Source of the DNA: Eutreptiella sp. 'Long Island Sound 2002' | Lineage: Eukaryota > Euglenozoa > Euglenophyceae > Eutreptiales > Eutreptiaceae | Reading direction: 5' to 3' | Assembly (NCBI GenBank): GCA_964036045.1 | Contig: OZ038382.1 | Span: 111,436,578-111,500,577 of the forward strand | DNA: 64,000 bases | Part shown: positions 33,572 to 44,719 of the stretch, in pieces | Layout: every line of letters begins with the position of its first letter | How positions within the stretch are numbered: position 1 is the first letter of the stretch | The notes under the pieces: model-generated | What the model saw: only the letters and a program-made list of their open reading frames with translations | Databases searched by the model: none | Told to the model about the DNA's origin: nothing | Translations under genes and position numbers: made by a program

Positions 33572-35060
33572 CCCCCGTCCTTAGAGCAAACCCTGGGGGG
33601 GGCTCGATAACACCCAAGCATAGCAGCGGGTACCCAGGACCATCCCCTGAAGGGGGGGGGTGTCACATCCTCACTTCAGGCCGATTTGCGTGTTAGGTTG
33701 CCAATTACAGCCCCCCAGTAAGACCGGTACGGTGCTGTAGTTGTTGGTAACCGCAAGTATAGTATCAAGTATCAAGTCCCGGGTCCTGGCGGCGATTGTT
33801 CGGCATCCAAAGGACCCGTTAACCCATACCAGGCGCACCGGGTGCTGGCTGCGACAGTCACTACCACAGTGGCAGTGGCATACACGGCCAACATAGGCGC
33901 CACACGACGACAGAGGTGGTCCGACAGGTTGAATAGGACCACAAAGATCCATCAGGCTACCCCGGGCTTCCCAAGGCCGCAGTCGTGGCGAGAGTCCCCA
34001 CGGGTCCTTCCTTGGGCGCACCATGTCCATATCCACGACGCGAGTCCAGAGTGGTAAAGCCGAACGAGCTCCTCCATAAGGGATCGGGCATCAAGGCCGT
34101 CTTTTCCCTCGCCCCATTACCACGAAGGCCATGCATGGGGGAGTCCCCATGCAGTCTGGGCGGAGGCTTCAACTCCTCAAACCACCAGTTTCCCATCCAG
34201 ACTGACCGAGGTCAGGACACCGGAGGTCGCCACCCGACTGCAAGTGCGTCTGCGAGTCGGTAGGCTCACACTGGGACTGACAGTCGCGGACCGCTGGGAG
34301 TGTAGTCAGGCAAATGGGCTTCCTGCCTGGTGCCATCAGGATCTCAGCACATCACAGCCACTAGGGCACACGGTACGACGGGCACTCAAACATGACAATC
34401 TGTACTTAGGTACTGGTTCAGGCTGGACCTTATGTAAGAGCATGTACACGGCGACTCAGGGCGCCTTCGTATTCAGATTCGCATCCCCTCGGGGGGAAAA
34501 ACAGCCCATATCTCGGTGATGGGCTGACAACGCTTAACATACAGATGCACATATCCTGGGGGGCGGAAAAATCAGCAAGAAACAGGTAAAAAGGCGTGTA
34601 AACACACTCTGGATAGAGCGCCAAACCACGCCCCGGTCCGCATAAGGAATATGCAGGAGGGTGGACAGAAAGACGCCTGAGTTCAGGCCATATATAGTCT
34701 GCAGACACACGTAGACTGGTCTGGATCCCGCAACTGCCATGGGACCAAACCACACACCCAAAAATTGCAATGCCGATGACAGCGGCATCCGTTGCGCAAC
34801 GTCGTATGGGCTTCAAGGCCCTAAGAGCTCAGGAAACGTCAAGGTCAGTCGCCCTGCCTGGTTTCCCAAGGATTCAGCAGGCGGGGAGTGACGAATACGA
34901 GTGGAAGAGAGGGGCCATCCTCCCCTGGATTCAGCAGGGGGGGGTATATGGCCACTCAGATGGCATGTCACCGGAAGATGGAAGAGAGCAAGCAAGTGAG
35001 GGACGATCCGTCGACCACACAAGTGCTCAAACTGCATCAGGGGAGAGCTCAGGGCGGTGA
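33572..35060 (-). other. E2 3' untranslated region
   Basis: This 1.5-kb interval lies between the pol stop and the 3' LTR. Next to the LTR, the minus strand reads AAGGACGGGGG just before TGAAGCGG, a weak interrupted polypurine tract (33572-33583). Overlapping frames such as 34816-34430 on the minus strand show no recognisable domain. I see no additional gene. Confidence 0.5.
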
Positions 35061-38000
35061 TCAGGCGCCCCTGGCTGAAATCGCCCGGGTGAGTGCCTCC
35101 AAGTCCGAGACGTGGAGCTTGGTCTTGTGCTTGCGGATGTAGTCCATGAAGGGGGTGTAAATCCGCGGCACGAACGAGGGGACGGGTTCCCAGGTGTCGT
35201 GGGACGGCCCATAGCCTCGCCAACGAACCATGAACTCCAGGCCTCCGGGTGCCGAGGCGTTCGGACGCTGGGCCTGGATCTTCTCGACGGTATAGTCCTC
35301 CTGCTCAGCATAGTCGTTGTCGGAATCAGCCTCATGTGCGGCATAGTCCAGGGACACATGTTGGCCAGGGAGGTCGGGTTCCCGCACACGGAGCTGACTC
35401 TCGTGACGCTCCCCGAACTGTCTGTGACGCACCTTGATGCGGTAGGTGTCCTCACCACTCCTGCGGCCCACCTCCCCGGGTGTGAACCAGGTTTTGGTGC
35501 GGTGGGTGCCCATAGGGTGGGGTCTGATCACCCACACCGGGTCTCCCACCCTGAACTTTTGCGCTGTCGAGCTCGGGGCGGACTTCTGACGCTCAGCATG
35601 CTCCTTCTCGAGCTGCTGGCGGATGTCCCGCGCCGTTGCCTCTTGCCGCGCGAGGAATTCCTTGGCGTCCATGGCCATACCATCACCAGACAAGGGAAGT
35701 CCCCGACCAAGGGGGTCCCTTCCGAACAGAATCTGGTGAGGGGACAATCCACCCGGAGTGGGGGTGTCATGATGGGCCTTCAGAGCAGGCCACATCTCCT
35801 GAAACCAGTTCCGACGTGGGTTGGTGATGTGAATCTTGCGTAGCTTCTCGAATCGCTGTCTTCCAGCCACTTCAGCCCGGCCGTTGGACCGGCCGAGATA
35901 GGCAACGCTCTTAGCATGACGTATTCCCACTACTGAACACATGGCCTTGAACCAGCCACCAGTAAACTGGGGCCCTCGGTCACTGCAAATGGTGCGGGGG
36001 ATGTCAAAGACGGTCAGCCAATGACGAATCATCATGACTGCAACTTCCTTGGCAAGCAACCCCCTTTTGCGTGCCGGAACGGCTACTACGTAGCCGCTGT
36101 GGCGGTCCACACCAAGGACCACACAGTCAAAGGTCTCCTTGCCTATGTGAACTTCGGGCATGGAGAAGACATCCATGGCCATGCTCTCCATGGGCTGGTC
36201 AGGCACCGGGGTCCATTGGGCTTCCCCCTTGACGTTCCGGTTGTCAGCATTGCAGGCCTGACAGATTGATCAACCCTTTCTGACCTTCTTGATAGCATTG
36301 TAGAGACTGATCTGGTCGATTTCGAACCGGCGCTGCATATCCAGGGCTTGCTTCTTGACCCCTGGGTGCATCATGTGGTGGTGCCAAGCCTCACACAGCT
36401 CGAGCACTCGGGACTCTGGGACCAGCAGCTTACCATTCCGGTAGAGCTTGCCATCCTCCTCAGTCAGCCCCTTTGGCCACTTCTGCCCGTCATCAGGGTC
36501 GGTCACAGCCCTATACTCGGCCTCAAAGGCCTCAGACTTAGCGTAATCGTATGTCCAGTCGTCCTGGAGGCAAGATTCAGGGAAGAGGTGCTTGTCGGAC
36601 TCAGCTCCCTCAGGGGCGAGTACTCTGACTGCTCTGCCCATCCTCGTTCCGAGGGGGGCATCCGCAGCCATGACGAAGAAGCATTTGACACCCTCCTCCT
36701 TCATCAGGCGCTCCATTTCTATGATCCTCTTGGCCTCAGCGGTCTCAGCCTCATCGCCATGGGCAGAGACATCCGTCATGCCCTTGCTAGCAGGATAGGC
36801 CCACCTACTGAGACAGTCCGCCACGGTGTTGTCGTTGCCAGAAACATACACAACCGTAAGGTCGAACTTCGCCAAGGTCTCATGCCATCTTGCCCGTTGG
36901 GGGGCGGGACCGGAGGGGGTGTCCACGTGCTCTTTGTGCCACAACTGCAGACTCTGATGGTCGGTGCAGACGGTGACGGGATGGAGGGCTATGTACCCAG
37001 CCCATTTCCTGAGAGCCATGACGATGGCATACGCCTCCTTTTCTCGGGGCGTCCACGTTCGTCTCTGGCCTTCGGCCAGGACTAGGCTCCAGAAGGCCAC
37101 TGGCACGTGCCTCCCATCGTAAAGCACTTGTTCTAACGCAGTGCCAACATGGTAGTCGGAAGCGTCGGTGCGCAGGACAAACCCTCGGTCAGGATCAACG
37201 AGGTGCAGACCCACTGCGGATAGCAGCGCCTGCTTCATCCCCTCATAGGCACGGTCGGACTCCTCATTCCAGACGGGAGCCTTCTTGGACCCCTTCTTGG
37301 TCTCGTCTCGTTTGCCCTTGAGCATGGTCGTCATGGGGGCTGCATACTCGGCATACATCTTGATATACCCCGAGTAGTAGGTGCAGAACTCCAAGTGCGC
37401 CCGTAGCTCAGAGACCGTTTTGGGCTTCTCCCAGTGCTCAATCGCAGCCACCTTGCCAGGTATGGGCTTCCGCTGCCCGTTCCCAACTACGTGGCCAGCG
37501 AAGACCACCTCGCTTACCGCAATGGTGGCCTTGTCACTGCTGCCCGTGAGCTTGTGCCGAACCACAAGGTCCAGCACTCTGGTGACGTCCCTCTCATGTG
37601 CCTCCAGGAGCTCCTCATAGCTCATACTGGGGTCCCCGGACGCGATGATCACGTCATCCACGAAGGGGTCCGCACAGTCACGCACCGGCTCAAGCAGGTT
37701 CTCCAGCATCCGCTGAAAAGCCGCATTGCCGTTGGTAACGCCCATGGGCATCACCTTCCTCTGGAGGGGTCCAAATGGTGTGCTCATTGCTGTGCAAGCA
37801 CGGCACTCCTCGGCGAGAGGCATCTGATGATAACCGTGTTTCAGGTCAATCACCGTGAAGATCCTCCGCCGGTGTTGCTTTTGCAGCATGTCCTCAATGA
37901 GGGGCAGCGTATAGCTGTCATGCTGCGTTTGGCGGTTTAGGCCGCGGTCGTCGACCACGAGCCGCCACTCTCCGGCCACCTTCTTGGGGACGACGAAACA

Positions 38001-38990
38001 CGGGGAGGCCCACTCGGAGTGGCACGGCTCAAGCCAGCCTCTCCCGATGAAATCAGGGAGGATCTTCTCCATGACCTCCTTCCTCTCGCCCCTCAGGGCG
38101 AACTCCCGGTGTTGATACACACGGGGGTCGAGCTTTAGTCGTATCTTGGCCTTAGCATACGGTCCACGCACTGGTGGGGGAAGCACAGGTTTTCCGCTGA
38201 AGAAAGTATCACCATACTTCTGCTTCAGTCTGGCCCTCAATGCCTGGATCCTGGGGCATTCATTGGACTCCGCCTTGGCCTTTCCGGGCACCCGAACCAC
38301 TGAGCTTACTTGCGGGGTGTCACCGCATGGTTTCAGCTCTGGTGGTCTTCCCAGGTTGCCCAAAGGGCCATCTCTGGTCTTGCCTCGGAACAAGTCACCA
38401 TAGGTGGGCGTGTTCCCGCCGATTGGCTCGTCCTGGTTCGACATGTGGTCCAGTACCCTCCTTAAGAAGGTATCCCCATCATAGGAACCGGAGACGATGG
38501 AGTCTACTTCCCACCAGGCTTTGTCCTGGCCCTTGCCCTCACGCTGGCTTCCAGTCGTGAAAGGGCTGATCCATGTACCCCTGAACCAGATCAGACTCCT
38601 CTTCAGTGAGGGGGTCCTCCGATTCTCCGATGTCAACAGGAGAAACCGCAAAGCATTGCCGCCATGGTGCCATGATGCGGTTGACACACACGAAGTCCGT
38701 GGTGTCGGCCTGTTCAAAGCCCCCATCCACATAGTCGAATTCCGTCGGCCATCTCCGGGGCGGCATGGGCTGTCCCTCAGCGTCCTGATAGACACTCTCT
38801 CCAGCCGGTAGGGCGACCTTGTTTAAGGTCATGTTGGTCAGTGAGACCACCCAATCTCGGGTGCTTTCCTCCTCGGTGCATCCCATAGGAACAACCAGCA
38901 CTGCCTTGGAGCGGTCCTTGCGAATCTTCGCTACCGCCCTTGGAATGTCCCATCGGGGGCAATGGATCCACATCAAACCCTGATGCGGAC
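35061..38990 (-). pseudogene. pol: E2 Pol: RT, RNase H, integrase, chromodomain (broken)
   Basis: The order and spacing match E1 Pol. On the minus strand, the part after protease is in one frame to about 38550. RT begins after a frame change, with EWRLVVDDRGLNRQT (Tyr to Asp relative to E1) near 37950 and FVDD near 37655. RNase H has LRTDASDYHVGTALEQ near 37170. Integrase has a zinc region interrupted by TGA at 36270-36272, at the position of a Cys in E1, then catalytic motifs AMDVFSMPEV, CSDRGPQF and NGRAEVAG. The chromodomain (YTVEKIQAQ, FMVRWRGYG, TWEPVPSF) lies at about 35310-35180. The catalytic residues survive, but two frameshifts and the stop make the protein non-functional. The stop codon at 35061 is TGA. 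Confidence 0.93.
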
Positions 38991-39881
38991 CCCAGTGCTT
39001 CTTCCATGCAGGGTCCAGCCGCTCCAGTACTTCTCACAAACCCGAAGATGGGCGGAGGTTCCTGAAGAGAACGCATCCAAGGCCAGATCCGAAGCTCCCA
39101 GGTCCGCAACCACTCGGCTCGCCACTTCCGGCATTACGCCGTACTCCTGGTTTGCTGGCCCAGCTGGCTCAGTCGCCAGCGCGGCTACTTTGAGCTGATT
39201 GCGTTCCGGACGGATCCATTGGCACTCCACATGGTGCTCTGGTGACGAAACCCACGAGAGCTGGTTGTCCTGGTACGGGGTCATTGAGGCCTGGGCCGGG
39301 AGAACGCCGGAGTCCGTCTCTATCATGAGGTCGTACCCAACGATCATGTCCCAGTCCATCTGGGCCTCGTAGAAGCGACCTTGCAGGAGGATTTCCTTGC
39401 CGAGGTCCGGGCGGCTCAGCTCACGGTGGTTCATGAACTGCAGCCCAATGGCCGCTTCCCTCGTGCCTCCCACCATGTACTGGCCGTTTGCCACCTTCAG
39501 CCTGACAGGCTTCCGACTGTCGGTCAAGCACTCTGCCGGAAGTAACCAGGCCTTGACCAAGCTGACCTGAGCTCCTGTGTCGACCAACACGTCGAAGACC
39601 TTCTCCACTTCCCCTTATAAGGCAAGGACCTTAAGGTGCAACTGCCGCTCACGCCCCACACGGCGCACGGCGTGCAAGCTCAGGATCTCCGGCCGTTCCA
39701 GACGCTCCATAAGCGACTTGTGCAGGTCGTGGACAATGGGCTCAGGCTGCCCATCTGCAGCATCCAGCTGCGGTCCGGGTGATCCTCCGATACTCTCGGA
39801 TAGATCTTGAAGCACATCAAATACATTCTTGGTCGCGAAGGATGGACGGGTGCAGCGGTCCATGCCTCCACCTGCCCTCAC
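38973..39881 (-). pseudogene. pol: E2 aspartic protease region (broken)
   Basis: The protease signature DVLVDTGAQVSLV lies near 39580 on the minus strand, with the same flanks as E1 (LHLKV upstream, KPVRLKVANGQYMVGGT downstream). A TAA at 39615-39617 splits the frame just before the signature; E1 has an arginine-rich linker there. Near 38990 the frame shifts, so the RT linker continues in the frame of 38976-38539. By homology it processes the polyprotein. The interval 39882-40040, between this frame and the gag end, is a short linker without features. Confidence 0.85.
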
Positions 39882-40040
39882 CCTGCCACTGCGACTGTCT
39901 TTCGTCTTGGGTGCCGGACCGGGCCTTCCGCCCGCGGCAATCCCTTTGTGCTCATTGTCTCCCGACTGGGATGGTGTGGCGCTTCCCGCAACACCATCCT
40001 GCTACCGCCCTAGCTGGGGCCCTTGGCTGCAGGGGCTCCG

Positions 40041-43000
40041 CTAAGGGGCATCGCTTGTGGTAGTAGGGGTACTCTCCTGCGCATCAACCTCCTTGACACC
40101 CTTCTTCTTTCCTGCTTTCTTACCCTTCTTGTCCTTGTCCTTCTCTTTGTTCTCCTTGTTCTTGTCGTCCGACTTGGTGACCCAGGACTTCTTGATCTCC
40201 TGGATCTCCTTGGCCAACTCGGTCCCCACCGACATCAGTTTCGAGAGCTCGTCTTTGGTGACCTCCACCTTGGTCTCCCGGATACCCGCAGGTGCACGCT
40301 TCTTCGACCTGTGCACCTTCTTGTAAGCCTCCGTGTCGGCCTTGTGGATGGGACACGTCCGATGGTCATGGTTGAACCCTTTGTTCCTCTCATAACACAC
40401 GAAACAGCCCTGAGGGTGAGCTCGTATGAACTCCCCAAAGGACAGCGGAGGGTCGCCAATGCGGCGGGGCTCCTTCTTCTCCTTCTTCTTCCAACCCTTC
40501 TGCAGGGGCCTCCAGCTTCCCAGGTTCCTCCCCGTGTTCAGGTTGTTGGCCACGAAGGCACAAACGGCCATCTCGGCGGGCTCATCGTCGTCGTCATTGT
40601 CGTCGAGAGCCTCATCGCCATAGGCTCCCACTGGGTACATGGCAGCTTCCCCGCCAGACCCCTCGCCAACGTAGTTGACGTAACGGTCGCCGGGCCTCAA
40701 CCCGCGGGTGTGGTGGAGGTTCCGGTACCCCTTGGGTACCTCCTCTCCAACCCACTCCAGGACCTCATCGCAACTCATCCGCGCCGGGATGGCCTGCAGA
40801 CGGAGGGTCTGGCCGCCCACGTCACACTCATCAAGGCGCCACCTCGCAGTCTTCTCGCGATCGCCCGTGACGGTGATGAGGAGGGCGTTCCGCAGGGAGT
40901 GCCGTTTGACATCCCGGGCCACGTTCTTCCTTGTCCAAGCCACCACTTTCGTATGATACTCCTTGGGGAGCATCATCTTGACCCTGTGGTTGGACTTGGC
41001 CCTCTTGGCTTCCTCTTTGGTGACTCTCTTGATCCATGCTCCCGGCAGCATGGAGAGCAGGCGGGCCTGCTTGTCACCCTCATTCCAGTCCTCCACGTTG
41101 CGGCGGAAGAGGGTGTATTGCCCCCGGAAGTCCCGCCAATCTCGTAGGCGGATCTCCCGACCATCATGCTGAAGCTTGAGGGCCTTCCACCGCTTGGCAG
41201 CCACCTGCGGAGCGTCAACCCGTTCTCGGCTTCCTTGAGGGTCTTGATTTTCCCCTCCTTGGTCGCCACGAAGTATACCTCTTGGAGCACCTCCAGCAGG
41301 CGCCACCTGAACCGTTTGAAGACATATTTCTCCGCATCTGCGGGATCCATGTCTTCAGTGACGGTCATCCCCCAATCGTCCAGCTTCTCCAAGAAGCGGT
41401 CAAGGTTAAGGGGGTTGCCATCGTACGTGGGGGGCTTGATGTCCTTCAGGTCTTTTCACACGGCGGCATCCGCGGCCTTAGAGACCATGAACGCCGGCCG
41501 CGAGGTCGACCGAGGTTCCCATCCGCGTCCCCCACGGACTCCCACGGCCGCCACTTCCATCTCCTCAAAGGTATCCATGTGGCTACGCCGTGGTTCCTCC
41601 GAGTACACTGAACCTAGATGTTCACGCCGTACTCCTTCCATGTATGCCTTCTCATCACGGCGCCGGCGGCTGCGTTCAGCGGCCTCCCGTCATACACCAC
41701 GCGGCAGGGTAATGCCGAACTCCTCCAGGTCTTCCTCGCCTCCGCCGACATCCCACACCACGTCCCTTCCGGGGACCTCATCTCTGAGTCCACCATAACG
41801 CCCGCCAGCCATTGGGATTGGCTCCTGGGCTGGTGCGGGGCATCAGGGGCGTACCGGTGTCCACTGTGGAGCACAGCGGTTGTGGTACTCCGCACTGAGC
41901 CACTCATCACGCCACTCCTCACTGCCACTGCCGGGCGGCACGCGCTCGTTACGGCGGCCCGCGCTGTGATGAGAGGGGGCGCTGAGGGAGGGGGCACTGG
42001 CGCTGGAGCGACTCCTGGGGGCTCCGCCAGGGGCGTGGGCTCTGCCTGGACCTGGTCCAGGTCCCCAGCTGTCGCCCGACCAGCCGGACTCCAGGGGTGG
42101 GTGGTCGCTGCCGACGCTCCCACGGGCTTCCAGCTCGTCCAACCTCTGCTGCAGGCCGTTGATGACCTTGTTCAGCAGCCTGGTCTCGCCCCTGGCGATG
42201 TCCAACTCCTTCTGGACAGCGGTGGCGACCTTGGCGATCTTGACCATCTCTGTCTTGGCGATGTCCAGCTCCTTCTGTGCGCCCGCGGCAACCCTGGCGA
42301 TCCGGATCATCTTGCCTTTGCCCGTGTCTACCTCGCGCTCGAGGGTCTGGACCCTCCTACGGAGGTGGACAATCCACCGCCAAGTGGCCTCCGGGTCACC
42401 CTCTTCTGTCGGGCCGTCGGGGTCCCCAGAGGGTCCTCCAGGAGGGCCTCCACCAGGTCTGCCCGGTCCAGGGGGTCCTCCCCCGCCCGGGGGTCCGCCT
42501 CCGGGGGGTCCACTTGGTGGGCGTCCTCCAGGGGGTCCTGATGGTTCACCGCCAGGGGGTCCCGGTGGTCCTCCGCCGGGTCCCCTCGGTCGGTCTGAGG
42601 ATGGGGGCTTCACCACGTAACCGAAGTCCATGTCTTCATCCTCGTCCATGTCGCCCCACCTGGTCGTCTCGGTCTCGCACGCGGAAGACTCCGAGCTCCG
42701 GTAGGGGAGAGGGAGATCCTCACCCTCACCCTCCGGCTCCATGGGGACATCTCCGCCTCCTCCTCCAGCCACTCCTCGGCGATGTCGGCGGTCTTGTCCA
42801 TCCCCGTCGCTGGCGGTGAAGAAGGGGTCGGAGTCGTGGGGGTGTCTGCCCGCTGGCCTCCGTGACCTCTCGAGGGTCTTCCCCTTACCCCTCCTTCTTC
42901 GGTGGGCGGTGGGGCCACTGTCCCCACTGCTGCCCGTGTCGTCCTCCTCGAGGTCCAGCTTCATCTTGGAGGGGATGTCTCCTTCGAAGAGCTTTCGAAG

Positions 43001-43498
43001 GGTCTCCACTGGGGATCCTCCCGGGGGTGTTCCGTGCTGGAGCTTGGCCACTGCCTCCTCCATTGCGGCGGTCGTGGCTGCGGCAGCTCGCCTTTCGGCC
43101 TCCTCCCGAGCATGGGCAGCCTCGGCTTCCTGAGCCCGCTGCAGCTGAGCCTTCTCCGCTTCCAGTGCTGCCAGCTCCGCCTCCGTCTTGGCCCTCTCCT
43201 CAGCGACCTTCCGTCGCGCGGCCTCGATGGCATCTTTTCTGGCGGCGTCCGCTTGGGCTTTGGCCGTTGCTTCGGCGTGGGCCCTTTCGTCCGCCTCCTT
43301 CCTTGCCCTCTCCTGGGCAAGCGCCTCTTCCAGCGCTTTCACCTCGGCCTCCTTACGAACAATGGCCTCCTGGGCCAGGAGGGCTTCCTGGGCGGCTGCC
43401 GCCACCTCACTCCTGACCCGGGCAGCCGCTGCCTCCTGTGCGGCTGCAGCGGTGAGACCGGCCGCGATGGCCGCCAAGGTCGAGGCATGGAAGGCCAT
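40041..43498 (-). pseudogene. gag: E2 Gag: Ala-rich coiled coil, collagen-like linker, capsid, zinc knuckle
   Basis: From ATG at 43498 one frame runs to about 41222. It first gives an Ala/Glu-rich coiled coil (residues about 10-170), then an acidic/basic linker, then a collagen-like Gly-Pro stretch (GGGPPGPPGGEPSGPPGG type, near 42580-42410), then a second coiled coil with a repeated VAxxxQKELDIAxxE motif near 42300-42190. Three in-frame TGA codons follow (41843-41845, 41690-41692, 41456-41458), yet the sequence between them stays open and leads into the capsid segment PPTYDGNPLNLDRFLEKLDD. A frameshift near 41222 puts the rest in the frame of 41306-40041. That part has NVEDWNEGDKQARLLSMLPG and the knuckle CFVCYERNKGFNHDHRTC, ending in a Lys-rich tail and TAG. 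The shift site differs from that of E1 Gag. Confidence 0.85.
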
Positions 43499-43596
43499 GA
43501 CTCTGCCCCAATCTGCAGCCTCCTCCTGGCGATGCCGACAGCGCCTCCCACGGCAGCGTTCTGCTGCGTGGCCCGTTGCCGGGCAACCGGAAGGAT

Positions 43597-44391
43597 TCAG
43601 GGCACCCCACAGGCGCGCTCGCAGGCGCGGGCCACGTGCCTTTGGTCGGGAGCGACGCTGCTGCTGGAGCTGGCCTGGTCGGCCGGCATCCTCCCCCGGT
43701 GGGCCGACTCCACGTCGCTGCTGGGGCCTGACTTTCTCAGGTGCAGCTGACGTGGCTTAGCCTTGGCCTTCTTGGCGACTTCGAGGGAGTCGCCAAGGGT
43801 GGTGTGGCCGGGGTGGTGACCGCCACTGGCCCGTTGGGGGCTGGGGGCTGGGGTTCCGCCCTTGGTCTCGTTCTCCACGGCTTGGGCGGCTTCGGCAGCC
43901 AGGGATTCCTGGTACTCCCGCCATTTCTTGTCCCGCTTCTTGTCCCCGGCGGATCGCTTCTCCTTCCCAGGGGGCGCGTTGCTGTTGCTGCCCTGCAGCG
44001 TGCGCTTGTTCCCCGGTTCCGGGAACTTCTTCTCGATCATGTCCCATATAGAGACGTTGATCGTGGCGCCCAACGGGTACTCGTTGGGGTTCTCGTCCTC
44101 ATCAATCCCGTCAGGGCGCAGCCCTTCGCCGGGCCTGTCCGGGCGGGTCCAGACCCTCCACCGCTTCTGGCGGAAGCGGTAGGCGTATCCTTCCACCCGC
44201 AGCCAGTGTTCCACTGCCTGCAGGCGGTCGGCGCCCATGTCCTCGCGGAGCTCGAAGCTCCCGGGCATGCCGCCTTCGCACTCAGGGTTGCTGTGGCGGT
44301 AGTGCTGCCCCCACACCAACCCACGCAGTAGGCGCACCGCATGGGGGTGGGGCAGCGGCCACGTCTTGCCCGCCTCCTGCCAGTTCACCAC
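43597..44391 (-). CDS. E2 upstream ORF of unknown function (264 aa)
   Basis: This uninterrupted frame lies between the 5' leader and gag, in the direction of the element, ending about 100 bp before the gag ATG and in a different frame. Its N-terminal 90 residues are compositionally normal and look folded, rich in Trp/Tyr/Arg (WGQHYRHSN, HWLRVEGYAYRFRQKRWRVW). The middle is basic (GKEKRSAGDKKRDKKWREYQ) and the C-terminus Ser/Ala-rich. I do not recognise the family. The intact state in an otherwise decayed element may be chance. E1 has no equivalent between its primer site and gag. A nucleic-acid-binding role would fit the basic segment, but that is a guess. Confidence 0.55.
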   Translation of the reverse strand: MVNWQEAGKTWPLPHPHAVRLLRGLVWGQHYRHSNPECEGGMPGSFELREDMGADRLQAVEHWLRVEGYAYRFRQKRWRVWTRPDRPGEGLRPDGIDEDENPNEYPLGATINVSIWDMIEKKFPEPGNKRTLQGSNSNAPPGKEKRSAGDKKRDKKWREYQESLAAEAAQAVENETKGGTPAPSPQRASGGHHPGHTTLGDSLEVAKKAKAKPRQLHLRKSGPSSDVESAHRGRMPADQASSSSSVAPDQRHVARACERACGVP

Positions 44392-44719
44392 CGGCGCTCG
44401 TTCCCCTCGATGGACCGGTCTTGAGGGTGGCTGTTGAAGCGGTTGCTGTGGTCCACTCTATCTACGGGGCTGGGACCAAGACGCCCGATGGTGGTTGTGG
44501 AGATGGGTGATGTAGCTGGGAGTGCGGCAGGTACTGGTCGGCTGAAAGAACTCCCTGACGTCGGAGTTCCGGTCGCTACACCTCCTTCACGGACTCGGTG
44601 CTGTTGCTGACGCTCGGGGCGATGCTCTGGGCGGCGCTGCGAAGCCCGTGGTGCTCGCGGTTCAGGCGGCCCCGAGTGGCACGCGAGAGATGGGTAACCC
44701 CGCGGCGGTGAAACGCTTT
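44392..44719 (-). other. E2 5' leader
   Basis: This non-coding stretch lies between the inner edge of the 5' LTR and the first ORF. The bases adjoining the LTR on the minus strand read AAAGCGTTTCACCGCC, with no TGG, so the usual tRNA-CCA pairing is not apparent. Either the site has mutated or priming differs. Confidence 0.5.

Noticed and set aside
36348-37940. Plus-strand frames opposite E2 pol
   Set aside because: They are antisense to a region with unmistakable RT and RNase H motifs on the minus strand.
12855-41225. Programmed frameshift within gag shared by E1 and E2
   Set aside because: The two elements change frame at different places relative to homologous residues (after REFE in E1, before RVDAP in E2), and no common slippery sequence is seen. 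Independent mutations are more likely.
42159-43760. Plus-strand frames opposite E2 gag (for example 42902-43750) as genes
   Set aside because: They are antisense shadows of the Ala- and Gly/Pro-rich gag frame, whose minus-strand translation has clear coiled-coil, capsid and zinc-knuckle parts.
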